Source: Jiella pelagia (GTDB lineage: Bacteria; Pseudomonadota; Alphaproteobacteria; Rhizobiales; Rhizobiaceae). From it: DNA of 64,000 bases. The translations under genes and the position numbers were made by a program. The stretch lies in contig NZ_CP114029.1 of NCBI RefSeq assembly GCF_026898155.1, positions 5,497,072 through 5,561,071 of the forward strand. Direction: 5' to 3'. Below the pieces are notes generated by a model. It worked only from the letters and a program-made list of their open reading frames with translations, was not told the DNA's origin and made no database searches. Each line of letters starts with the position of its first letter. The stretch's first letter is position 1. This document shows positions 45,355 through 53,263 of the stretch, in pieces.

Positions 45355-47183
45355 TGCGCATCGTCACTAAAGTCAACCTTGCCCTGGTAGGTGTCGTTGC
45401 GATCTCGGCGGCGTTGAACTTCGTCATCCTGACAACAACCGTCATGCCGAGCTTCCAGGCTCTCGAGACGGAGACCGCCGAGCGGAACCAGAACCGTGTG
45501 CTCGAGGCGATCAAGCTACAGCGGGAGCAGGTCGCCAATTCAGCCCGTGACTATGCCTTCTGGGATGACAGCTACGAGTTCATTCGCGGTGAACGAAGCG
45601 ACTACGAAGAGAAGAACGTCAGCGCGGAATCGTTGAAGGCCTTGGGTGTCGACTATTTCCTCGCGGTCGAGGCATCGGGAAAGATCAAGCTCGACAAGGG
45701 ATTCGACGCTTCCGGCGAGGAGCCGGTGTCGGTTCGGCTATTGTCGGCAAATGCGCTGCCGGATGACCATCCCCTCCGTCGCCCGTTTCCGGCAATCGAT
45801 GCAAGATCCGGCCTCATGCGGACTGCGGAAGGTCTCGTCGCTGTTGGCTACGCGCCTATTACCACATCTGATCGAGGTGCAGACCCTTCCGGGATTCTGC
45901 TGTTCGGCAAGCTGCTCGACGTCGAGGCCCTGCGGCAGGCGACCGAGGTCAACTTCGTGTTGGAGCCTTTCGATGCGGCATCCGCACCAGTGGAGGGAAT
46001 GGTCCAGTCGGCTGACGTGATCCGAACTCACACAGTGCTCACGGGGATCGACGGTGCACCGCTCGCGGGGGTGACAAGCACGACAAAAAGGTCGATCTCG
46101 GCGGCGGGCCAACGGGCAATCTATACGGCGATGGGGCTGCTCGCCCTCGGCGGCGTGTTGTTGATCGGCACCCTTGCCTTTGCATTGCGGCGTATCGCCG
46201 TCAGGCGTCTTGCCGCATTGCGTGACCACATTGTCCGCGTTGCCGCAACGGGAAGTCTTGAGGTGATCCCGGAAGATGGGCGCGGCGACGAGTTGAGCGA
46301 TACGGTTTCGTCCTTCAACCGGATGGCGGCGCAACTCGCTGAGCTTCGGAACGAACTCCGGCGGCAGGATTATCACCACGGCGCCGCCGATCAGGCCGCC
46401 GGGATCCTCCACAATGTCCGCAACGCGGTGAGCCCGCTCAGTGCCGTCACCTGGGATCTGGCACGTGGCGAGGACGCGCCCTGGAAGCAGAATCTCGCCA
46501 AGGCGCTCGTCCAACTCGAAGATCCGACGCTTCCGCCTGATCGCGCCGACAAGCTCCGCCAGTTCCTCGCCCTCTCGGCCCAGAAATTCTTGGACGAGGC
46601 CGCGAAGCGCAAAGCGGACTTGCAGATGCTGGCAACAATGGTGCGGCATGTCGACGAGATCTTGAAGGGAGAGGACCTGGCCTCCCGGGGAGAGCGCGTT
46701 CGCGAGCCGATCAGCCTGGTGGCCTCCCTGGCAGAGGTGTCGAAGATGATCGACCGCAGACCCGGCATAGCGATCAGCGGAGAACTTCCAGCGGATGCGT
46801 TCGTTCTCGGGCACCGGATCGCGTTCGAACAGGTGCTGGGGAATCTCCTCCTGAACGCCGCGGAAGCCATCGAGGCTTCTGACGGAACGGGCGGCACCAT
46901 CTCCGTATCCCTGGCGTCGACGCAGCATTCGGGATCGCCTGCTTTCGACCTCACCATCCGCGATGACGGTGACGGCATCGCAGCCGATTGCCTGGAGCGC
47001 ATCTTCGAGAAAGGCTACTCGACCCGTCGCGAGCGGTCGGGCGGTCTCGGCCTGCACTGGTCCGCCAACGCGGTGAACGCCATGAGCGGGCGCATTTACG
47101 CCGAGAGTGCCGGGAAAGGACACGGAGCAACCTTGCATATCGTGCTCCCGGCCGCGGTCGACCAACTAAGAGAAGCCGCATGA
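45354..47183 (+). CDS. CHASE4-type sensor histidine kinase
   Basis: About 609 aa. TM1 is near residues 8-28 and a periplasmic CHASE4-like domain spans about 40-255 (ARDYAFWDDSYEFI is characteristic). TM2 is near 261-283, followed by HAMP near 284-335. The dimerisation helix carries His353 in ILHNVRNAVSPLSAV. The ATPase core has the N-box NLLLNAAEAIE, DDGDGIA, and GGLGLHWSANAV. The RNA leader may regulate it (45298-45354). It overlaps the REC-GGDEF-EAL gene by four bases, so kinase and response protein form a dedicated pair for c-di-GMP signalling. Confidence 0.9.
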   Translation: MRIVTKVNLALVGVVAISAALNFVILTTTVMPSFQALETETAERNQNRVLEAIKLQREQVANSARDYAFWDDSYEFIRGERSDYEEKNVSAESLKALGVDYFLAVEASGKIKLDKGFDASGEEPVSVRLLSANALPDDHPLRRPFPAIDARSGLMRTAEGLVAVGYAPITTSDRGADPSGILLFGKLLDVEALRQATEVNFVLEPFDAASAPVEGMVQSADVIRTHTVLTGIDGAPLAGVTSTTKRSISAAGQRAIYTAMGLLALGGVLLIGTLAFALRRIAVRRLAALRDHIVRVAATGSLEVIPEDGRGDELSDTVSSFNRMAAQLAELRNELRRQDYHHGAADQAAGILHNVRNAVSPLSAVTWDLARGEDAPWKQNLAKALVQLEDPTLPPDRADKLRQFLALSAQKFLDEAAKRKADLQMLATMVRHVDEILKGEDLASRGERVREPISLVASLAEVSKMIDRRPGIAISGELPADAFVLGHRIAFEQVLGNLLLNAAEAIEASDGTGGTISVSLASTQHSGSPAFDLTIRDDGDGIAADCLERIFEKGYSTRRERSGGLGLHWSANAVNAMSGRIYAESAGKGHGATLHIVLPAAVDQLREAA

Positions 47184-49057
47184 CACCCTCCTCGAAAGCC
47201 CGCCGCGTTCTGGTGGCAGACGACGACGCCAAGGTCCTCGACGCCTATCGGCGCGTGCTTGGGGAACTGGTCGGACGCGAAGGCTCGACTTCATCCGATC
47301 TCGACGAACTGTCTGCGGAGTTGTTCGGAGACGACACCGCGCCATCAGCGGAACTCCCGCTTCTGGAGGAGGTGATCTACTGCCGACAGGGCGAGGAGGC
47401 AGTTGGCCAGGTCGAGGATGGGCTGGCGGCTGGCAGGGCATTTGCCATCGTGTTTCTCGACATGCGCATGCCGCCGGGAATCGACGGGCTGGAGACGGCG
47501 CGGCGGATCCGGGCGATCGATCCTGACGTCAACATCGTCATCGTGACGGGCTACTCGGATCACAAGCCGACCGAGATCGCCGCGGCCGTCGGGCAGCCGG
47601 ACAAGCTGTTCTATCTCCTCAAGCCCTTCGATGGGACCGAACTCCAGCAGCTTGCCACGGCGCTCGCGAACCGCTGGACCCTGGACATCGGCATCGCCAA
47701 AGAGCTTGCCGAGCGTGTGGCCCAGCTGGAACGGATGTATGCCGAACTCAAGGCCAGCGAAGCGCGGGCGCAAGAGCTTGCGCGGCTCGACGCGCTGACG
47801 GGGCTCGCCAATCGCGCCGGACTAAGTGAGCGCTTCCGGGCCGAGGCACGAGCCGCAAGGGCACAAGGACGGCAATTGTCGGTGCTCTACCTTGATCTCG
47901 ACCGCTTCAAGGACGTCAACGACTCGCTGGGTCACGCGGTTGGAGACGGCGTGATCCGCGAGTTCGCAGAACGGGTCTCGCAGGCGATCGGGGGCGACGC
48001 CTTCGCGGCACGATTGGGTGGGGACGAGTTCTCCGTCGTCTGCTTCGACCGGTCGCGTGTCGCCGAGCTTTGCGAACGCCTCCTGCAAGCCTGCTCCGTT
48101 CCTTGCGTGCTCGCCAATGATACCGTTCGGATGAGCGTCTCCATCGGCATCGCCCACGCAGACATGGAGGAGCCGGACCTCGTCGAGGCGATGCGTCAAG
48201 CCGACATAGCACTCTATGCGGCGAAGTCGGCGGGGAGAGGCGTGGCCGTGGAGTTCGCCCCGTCTATGGAGCGGGACGTTCTCGGCACGCAACGTCTTGC
48301 CCTGGACCTTGCCCATGCCATCGCGGCCGACGAATTGACCTTGCAGTACCAGCCGCTGGTCTGCGCCAAGGGCAGTCCGATTTACGGCCTTGAGGCGCTG
48401 CTGCGGTGGCAGCATCCGGAGCGGGGGATGATCCCGCCGATGGTCTTCATCGAGGTCGCGGAGAAGACGGATCTGATCAGAGACCTCGGCGACTGGGTCA
48501 TCCGCCGCGCCTTCGCCGACAGCCGTCATTGGCCCGACCTCGTCACCGCCATCAACCTTTCGCCGGCGCAGCTTCGCGCCCCCGGGTTTGTGGAGAAAGT
48601 GGCGACACTGGCGCGGGAGATGAACATCGATCCGACGATGTTCGAGCTGGAAGTGACGGAGATGGTGCTGATCGAAGACGTTGCGCGAGCGGCGGAAAAG
48701 CTGGGTCAGCTCAAGGAGATCGGCTTCACCATCGCGCTCGACGACTTCGGCAGCGGCTATGCCAGCCTCGCGTATCTCAGCCAGATTCCGTTCGACAGGC
48801 TCAAGATCGACCGGTCCTTCGTGGAGGATCTGCGTTCGAAATCCGGAGCAGACGGCGTGATACGCTCCATCGTCGGGCTGGGCTGCTCTATGGGACTGTC
48901 AGTGACGGCAGAGGGCGTCGAGGACGCCCAGCAACACCGATTCCTGCAAGAGGCTGGCTGCACACATATGCAGGGCTTCCTGTTCCACAGGCCGTTGACC
49001 GTCGAGGCTGTCATGACGCTCCGCAGCGCTCGTCCCCAACAAAAGCTGAGGGCTTGA
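47180..49057 (+). CDS. Response regulator with GGDEF and EAL domains (c-di-GMP turnover)
   Basis: About 625 aa. The receiver domain (1-155) has VLVADDDAKVLDAY, Asp94 in VFLDMRMPPGIDG and Lys149 near LLKPFDG. A linker coiled coil follows (RVAQLERMYAELKASEARAQEL). The GGDEF motif is intact at 280-284; the inhibitory RxxD site upstream is absent. The EAL domain is intact: EAL at 405-407, EVTEM, DDFGSGYASL and KIDRSF. An acidic insert of about 35 residues after the DDD loop lengthens the receiver. Both cyclase and phosphodiesterase activity are possible; which dominates is unknown. Confidence 0.92.
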   Translation: MTPSSKARRVLVADDDAKVLDAYRRVLGELVGREGSTSSDLDELSAELFGDDTAPSAELPLLEEVIYCRQGEEAVGQVEDGLAAGRAFAIVFLDMRMPPGIDGLETARRIRAIDPDVNIVIVTGYSDHKPTEIAAAVGQPDKLFYLLKPFDGTELQQLATALANRWTLDIGIAKELAERVAQLERMYAELKASEARAQELARLDALTGLANRAGLSERFRAEARAARAQGRQLSVLYLDLDRFKDVNDSLGHAVGDGVIREFAERVSQAIGGDAFAARLGGDEFSVVCFDRSRVAELCERLLQACSVPCVLANDTVRMSVSIGIAHADMEEPDLVEAMRQADIALYAAKSAGRGVAVEFAPSMERDVLGTQRLALDLAHAIAADELTLQYQPLVCAKGSPIYGLEALLRWQHPERGMIPPMVFIEVAEKTDLIRDLGDWVIRRAFADSRHWPDLVTAINLSPAQLRAPGFVEKVATLAREMNIDPTMFELEVTEMVLIEDVARAAEKLGQLKEIGFTIALDDFGSGYASLAYLSQIPFDRLKIDRSFVEDLRSKSGADGVIRSIVGLGCSMGLSVTAEGVEDAQQHRFLQEAGCTHMQGFLFHRPLTVEAVMTLRSARPQQKLRA

Positions 49058-49068
49058 TCCGGCAGGTC

Positions 49069-49320
49069 CTACAAAGCCACGTCATCGCAGCGCCCTTGTT
49101 CCCAGAGCAGGCGCACCAGGAGCACCAGCGCCCCCCATGTGAGGCAGGCCGCCCCAGATCGCCATCATCGCGCCGCCGAACTGCTGGTCGGCAACGCGCG
49201 AAAGTCCAAAGGCGCCTTGGCAGACGTCCGGCGCGTCGACGATTTGCGGCATGATCGCCAAGAGAACGCCGAGCGAGTTTGCTCTCTCTACTCGCGGATA
49301 TTTGCGCTTTCCGCAAACAT
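49069..49320 (-). pseudogene. Remnant of a caa3-type CtaG oxidase-assembly protein
   Basis: The minus strand reads SLGVLLAIMPQI, then FGLSRVADQQFGGAMMAIWGG. This matches the end of CtaG-type membrane proteins, where GLSPLxDQQLGGLIMW is conserved. A run of six G causes a further frame change: one fewer G gives ALVLLVRLLWEQGR and a stop at 49069. No N-terminal part is present. It sits between the c-di-GMP gene and the phage-like island. Confidence 0.55.
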
Positions 49321-49346
49321 CCACTAATAGGCCGCGCCTCTCCCGG

Positions 49347-49736
49347 TCAGTCGCCGACGGCTTCATAGACGCCGCCCATCGCGACGCCCGCGCACCCCTG
49401 CCCCTCAGTACGGACCTCCAACCGCCCCATCCCGCGGTCGACAATCCCGACCAGCCCGGCGCCGACCCGCCCGTGCGCGATGCCGTCGACGAGGACGTCC
49501 GCGGGCCCGCCGACCTCGATCGTGAATTCGCGGCGACAGACCGGCCGACAGTCGCCTCGGTAGACGAAGGGCTCCCAGGTGAGCCGCCACCGCGTCGGCC
49601 CGTCGCGCTCGATCCGGAGGTCGCAGGCATGGCGTGGACCGCATTCCCGATTGAGGTAGCAGCTGAACCGATCTCCGGCGCCGGCGGGTGTGGCGAGGGC
49701 GGCGATCGCGACGGTGAGGACGAGAAGCCGGGTCAT
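49347..49736 (-). CDS. Small secreted cysteine-rich protein, unknown
   Basis: About 129 aa with a Sec signal (LLVLTVAIAALATPAGA, residues 3-19). The mature part has six cysteines (FSCYLNRECGPRHACDL, then GDCRPVCRREF, then QGCAG) and ends GVYEAVGD. GGAGAACG precedes ATG 49736. The start overlaps the previous stop by four bases. No family was recognised. It is the last gene of the phage-like block and seems intact. Confidence 0.6.
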   Translation of the reverse strand: MTRLLVLTVAIAALATPAGAGDRFSCYLNRECGPRHACDLRIERDGPTRWRLTWEPFVYRGDCRPVCRREFTIEVGGPADVLVDGIAHGRVGAGLVGIVDRGMGRLEVRTEGQGCAGVAMGGVYEAVGD

Positions 49737-50095
49737 TCGTCGTTCTCCGAGTGCGGGACCTTGGCGTCGAGGATCTCCTGCATCTCGTCGTCGGAAAGAT
49801 CGGCAGCGTGTCGCGCAATGCGCCCACCGGCCTGATCGATGCGTTGCCGCAGGAGATCGCCGAGCGCCGACATCGCCGCCTCGTCGGTCGCGCCGGCGAG
49901 GTGTTCTCGCTCCCACGGTTCCATCCACGTGTCGGCCCGTTCCGCGACCTGGCGGACGAGTTCCGATCCGCAGTCGGCAATCGTCTTCTTCTGCCGGAGT
50001 TGCGCCGGAAACCTGGCGATTCCCGAGGACGTGGCCTTAAGAAATGGGGCGCTCCGCGGTAATAACTCGGCCACTCGGCAACGGGGTAGTGGCAC
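49733..50095 (-). CDS. Small acidic hypothetical protein, N-terminus uncertain
   Basis: The well-formed part is about 75 residues: KKTIADCGSELVRQVAERAD, then GATDEAAMSALGDLLRQRID and ADLSDDEMQEILDA. It is helical, with one Cys and many acidic residues. The frame is open back to a GTG at 50095 that overlaps the nonsense stop of the phosphoesterase remnant (TAGTG). The first 30 codons coincide with what should be phosphoesterase coding sequence, so the true start is probably lost. No family was recognised. Confidence 0.4.
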   Translation of the reverse strand: MPLPRCRVAELLPRSAPFLKATSSGIARFPAQLRQKKTIADCGSELVRQVAERADTWMEPWEREHLAGATDEAAMSALGDLLRQRIDQAGGRIARHAADLSDDEMQEILDAKVPHSENDE

Positions 50096-50416
50096 TAAAA
50101 AATGCGGGTGCCGGCATCCTCAACGATCTTCATCTCGCTCACCGATTCCCACGGCCAGTCGCGGACGGAGGGCTTGTCGTGATTCCCCAAAATCAGGTGC
50201 TTTCGCCCGTTCGGGGCATGGAAGTACTGCTCTGCCTCAGCGACCGGCCCGAACGCAAAATCCCCCAAATGATAAACGACATCGTTGGGTCCGACGCGTT
50301 CATTCCAGCGACGGATCAGTTCGCCGTTCATGTGTCGAACGTCGCGGAACGGCCGCTCGCATGCCGAGGATCTTGGCGTGGCCGAAATGGTTGTCGGCGG
50401 TGTAGAAGATCGTCAT
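50095..50416 (-). pseudogene. Calcineurin-like metallophosphoesterase, broken
   Basis: Starts MTIFYTADNHFGHAKILGM and, after a frame change, continues CERPFRDVRHMNGELI, WNERVGPNDVVYHLGDFAFG and HLILGNHDK. These are the metal-binding motifs of this phage-associated family (DxHxGH, GDFAFG, GNHD). A net loss of two bases near 50359-50362 (TGTG to TG) shifts the frame. A TAG at 50095-50097 replaces a Leu codon expected before CHYP, and the C-terminus is degenerate. The start overlaps the previous gene (ATGA). Confidence 0.75.
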
Positions 50417-50975
50417 CGGCGGCCCTGCCCTGCGATCTCGATCGTCTCGATCAGGACGTAGATCGCAATCTCCTGCTCGACCGTGCGACCGCTCCGGCCT
50501 GCCCGGGCGTGCCACATCTCGACGGTCGACGATGGCAGGGGGATCGACACGATCTCGCTCGTCGATGCCGGCGCGATCGCGTCGACGTAGACCGCGAGCG
50601 CGCATGTGCCCCGATATGCCCCCGCCAGAGACGCGCGATAGCGCGTCGGGGACGTGCCCGCCGACGAGGAATGCAATCACGTGGCCCGCTTCGTGGATCG
50701 CCGTCCGCCAGACGATTTCCCGCGACCGCGTTTCCGCCGGAAGGGCCGCCGCCGTGACGTACTGACCGGTGATCGGCCGCTTCTCACGCCGGGCCGCCCG
50801 CTTCGCCTCTCTCGTCATCCTCGCGACGTCAGCACCCGAGATCGTGCCCGCCAGCGCCGTCGCGATCGGCTCGAGGTCCTGGGCGGAGACGTCGGGAGCG
50901 TGATGTGCGAGCATCGGAGCAACGCCGGCTCGCGATGCGGCGGTTGCCGACAATGCGGGTGATCTTGTTCATCAT
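50413..50975 (-). pseudogene. FtsH/M41-like HEAGH peptidase domain protein, broken
   Basis: Frames combine to ISGADVARMTREAKRAARRE, then IVWRTAIHEAGHVIAFLVGG, the zinc site HExxH of M41 peptidases, then AGAYRGTCALAVYVDAI and a C-terminal region to 50413. The AAA ATPase core of FtsH is absent. The best start is ATG 50975 with TGGAGG before it; a net two-base loss is needed between about 50920 and 50945, and another at 50625-50631 (CTCT to CT) between LSRVS and LAGAY. It is a phage-like or mobile-element accessory protein in decay. Confidence 0.6.
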
Positions 50976-51038
50976 GTGGGGAGAACCTCCAGAGCTGGCG
51001 GCGCAGGCCTCATCGCCTGGGTTTCCCTCTGGAGAGTC

Positions 51039-51050
51039 CGGGATATCACG
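51039..51050. promoter_or_regulatory. Operator-like site CGGGATATCACG
   Basis: Matches the perfect palindrome CGGGATATCCCG at 51459 in 11 of 12 positions and lies 64 bp before the start of the peptidase gene. It is between the end of the helix-turn-helix gene and the next gene, so it could control the downstream island genes. Confidence 0.5.
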
Positions 51051-51088
51051 CCCCCGTTAAGATCGCTCAACGAACTTTCCGAGGATCC

Positions 51089-51433
51089 TCAGATTTCGTC
51101 GATTTGGTCGAAGTCACCGGATGCCGCAAGTTCCAGAATCGCAGATCTTGCGGCCTGGCGGGTGAGACCTTCGGCGCGCACCTCTTCGTAGAGATTGCGG
51201 ACCTCGTCGGCGAATTCGCGGCGAAGGTCGCGCTGGCGTTCGAGCTTGCCGAGCAGCTTCGGCGGTATGCGAGAGTCGCCGCTCATCCACCGCGTCACCG
51301 TGCGCATGGGCACGCCGGTCGACTGCTGCAGAAGTTCCGCTGTCGATCTGGGGTAGACCTCTTTGAAGGTCGCGGTCGCGGCCGAGGCGTCGGAGGGCAC
51401 GAAGCCAGGTTATTCGGAATTCTCGTCAGTCAT
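51089..51433 (-). pseudogene. Helix-turn-helix phage-type repressor with an early nonsense codon
   Basis: The body reads STAELLQQSTGVPMRTVTRWMS, a helix-turn-helix with recognition helix MRTVTRWMSG, then a charged helical C-terminus (RQRDLRREFADEVRNLYEE). ATG 51433 has GAAGG before it and starts MTDENSE, but TAA at 51410-51412 follows; TAA probably replaced TAC or TAT. A GTG at 51400 could still start a 103-aa product but has no ribosome site. Three palindromes sharing GGATATC flank the gene, as expected for its operators. Confidence 0.65.
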
Positions 51434-51458
51434 GAGGGGCCTTCATTCGCCCATGATT

Positions 51459-51470
51459 CGGGATATCCCG
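51459..51470. promoter_or_regulatory. Perfect palindrome CGGGATATCCCG, probable repressor operator
   Basis: It lies 26 bp before the ATG of the helix-turn-helix gene. Its core GGATATCC recurs at 51503 and, with one change, at 51039. Spacing of the two upstream sites is 44 bp, about four helical turns. Confidence 0.6.
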
Positions 51471-51502
51471 ATCGTATGCTGCCACAGTAACGGCTGCGAC
51501 CT

Positions 51503-51514
51503 GTGGATATCCAC
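51503..51514. promoter_or_regulatory. Perfect palindrome GTGGATATCCAC, probable repressor operator
   Basis: Second upstream site of the helix-turn-helix gene, sharing the core GGATATCC with the site at 51459. Located between the island and the tRNA gene. Confidence 0.55.
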
Positions 51515-51622
51515 GATGTGTTTATTTCGCAGATCAGGGACAAAACAGGGACAGCGAGCCCATGTCTCTGAAACCGACCGACTTCAACGACCGTCTATCG
51601 TTCTCATATCTCTGGGAAGTTT

Positions 51623-51699
51623 TGGTCGGAGCGAGAGGATTCGAACCTCCGACCCCCTGGACCCCATCCAGGTGCGCTACCAGGCTGCGCTACGCTCCG
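51623..51699 (-). tRNA. tRNA-Pro (anticodon GGG)
   Basis: The minus strand folds as a 77-base tRNA: acceptor CGGAGCG pairs with CGCTCCG, the D-arm has AGCCTGGTAGC, the anticodon stem CCTGG/CCAGG holds loop ATGGGGT with anticodon GGG, and the T-arm has GGTTCGAATCC. The discriminator A and CCA are encoded. Its 3' end points toward the phage-like island at 49347-51514, the usual orientation for integration into a tRNA gene. No matching attachment repeat was found at the far end. Confidence 0.97.
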
Positions 51700-51780
51700 A
51701 TGCGGGATTGCCTATCCAAAGCGAGCGCCGGACGCAAGGCGTTTTCGCGGTTCGTTGTACGCGATCGTCAGTGGTGCGGC

Positions 51781-53103
51781 TCAGGCGGTCGCCTTCTGCA
51801 TCGGCGAGCCGATCCGTTCGATGTCCCAATGCGTCGCCCAAGCCGCGCCGAGGTCGATGATCCGCCGCATGTCGAAGATGTAGCGGCGCTCCACCAGGTT
51901 CTCGATCGCAGCGAAATCGAAGCTTTTGAAAACCGGCCATTCCGTCGCCACGAGCACGGCGCTCGCCCCTTCGCAGGCTGCGGCGATCGATTCGTGCTGG
52001 CTGTAGCACCGATGATCGACGGAAAATTTCGCCACGGGATCGTAGCTGCGCACTTCCGCGCCCTCCTCAAGGAGAGCATGGACGATATCCACCGCGGGAC
52101 TGTCGCGGACGTCGTCGGTATTGGCCTTGAAGGCGAGGCCGAGCACGGCGAGACGCTTGCCCGAGATCTTGTCGCCCATCGCCGCCTCGATCCGCTTGAG
52201 GATGCGGAACCGACGCGAATCGTTGATCCGGATGACGGTCTCGACGATCTGCTGCTGAACGCCATGGCGGCGGCCGATCGTCGCCAGCGCCAGCGTATCC
52301 TTGGGAAAGCACGAGCCGCCATAGCCTGGACCCGCTTTCAGGAACTGCGGGCCGATGCGGCTGTCGAGACCGATGCCACGCGCCACCTGGTCGATGTCGC
52401 CGCCGACGGTCTCAACGAGGTCGGAGATCTCGTTGATGAAGGTGACCTTCGTCGCCAGGAAAGCGTTGGCGGCGTATTTGATCGTCTCGCTGGTGGAGGT
52501 GTCGCTGAGGATCATCGGAACGCCGCGATCCTCAAAGCCCGCGTAGCTTGCACGCACCCGGTCGCGGGCCACCTCGTTCGCCCCGCCAATGACAATGCGC
52601 TCGGGATTGAAGAAATCGTTCAGTGCCGTACCCTCGCGCAGAAATTCAGGGTTGGAGACGATGTGGAGGCTCTTTTCCGGATGGTCGCGGTCGAGCCGGG
52701 CCTGAAATCTCGCGCAGGTGCCGATCGGCACCGTCGACTTGACGGCGATGACGGCGCCGTCCTTGGCGATCTCGGCAATGCTCGAGATGGCCGCGTCGAG
52801 ATAATCGAGCCGGGCATTGCCGGTGCGGTCGCTCGTCGGCGTACCGACGGCGACGAAGAAGAGGTCGGCGGAGCGCGCATCGGCGATGTTCGTGGTGAAC
52901 GAGATCAGATCACGGTCGATGACATCTGCAAGAGCCTCTTCCAGCCCCTCCTCGAAGATTGGCGGAACACCCCGCTTCAGCATCTCGACCTTACGGGGGT
53001 CGAGATCGACGCATTCGACCCTCTGGCCGAAGCTGGCGAGCCCGACCGCCTGGATCAGCCCGACATAGCCGACGCCGACCACACAAATTTCTGCTGCCGT
53101 CAC
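51781..53103 (-). CDS. ugd: UDP-glucose 6-dehydrogenase
   Basis: NAD-dependent enzyme converting UDP-glucose to UDP-glucuronate for polysaccharide synthesis, about 440 aa. Rossmann motif ICVVGVGYVGLIQA is at the N-terminus, VAVGTPTS and ISNPEFLREG-like VSNPEFLREGTA follow, and the catalytic Cys is in GPGYGGSCFPKD. GTG 53103 is preferred, with AAGGG about 9 bases before it and the Rossmann strand close behind; an in-frame ATG at 53160 would add 19 untypical residues. Confidence 0.93.
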   Translation of the reverse strand: MTAAEICVVGVGYVGLIQAVGLASFGQRVECVDLDPRKVEMLKRGVPPIFEEGLEEALADVIDRDLISFTTNIADARSADLFFVAVGTPTSDRTGNARLDYLDAAISSIAEIAKDGAVIAVKSTVPIGTCARFQARLDRDHPEKSLHIVSNPEFLREGTALNDFFNPERIVIGGANEVARDRVRASYAGFEDRGVPMILSDTSTSETIKYAANAFLATKVTFINEISDLVETVGGDIDQVARGIGLDSRIGPQFLKAGPGYGGSCFPKDTLALATIGRRHGVQQQIVETVIRINDSRRFRILKRIEAAMGDKISGKRLAVLGLAFKANTDDVRDSPAVDIVHALLEEGAEVRSYDPVAKFSVDHRCYSQHESIAAACEGASAVLVATEWPVFKSFDFAAIENLVERRYIFDMRRIIDLGAAWATHWDIERIGSPMQKATA

Positions 53104-53263
53104 TGTTTCAATCCCTTTTCGACGCAGCTGCCGCGATACGCCGCTTGCGTCGGCAGTCAAGCCGGCACGCGGGTGATCGGCCGCCGGCGCGACAATCCTG
53201 CAATCCCTGCCGCTGCTTTTCCCCGTCGCAACCGCGCCGGCCGGTGCTCCAAGGCTTCGCCAG

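Noticed and set aside
49058..51640. Search for an attachment-site repeat matching the tRNA-Pro 3' end at the far side of the island
   Set aside because: No direct repeat of the tRNA end was found near 49050-49350. The border may have been lost or lie outside the decayed part.
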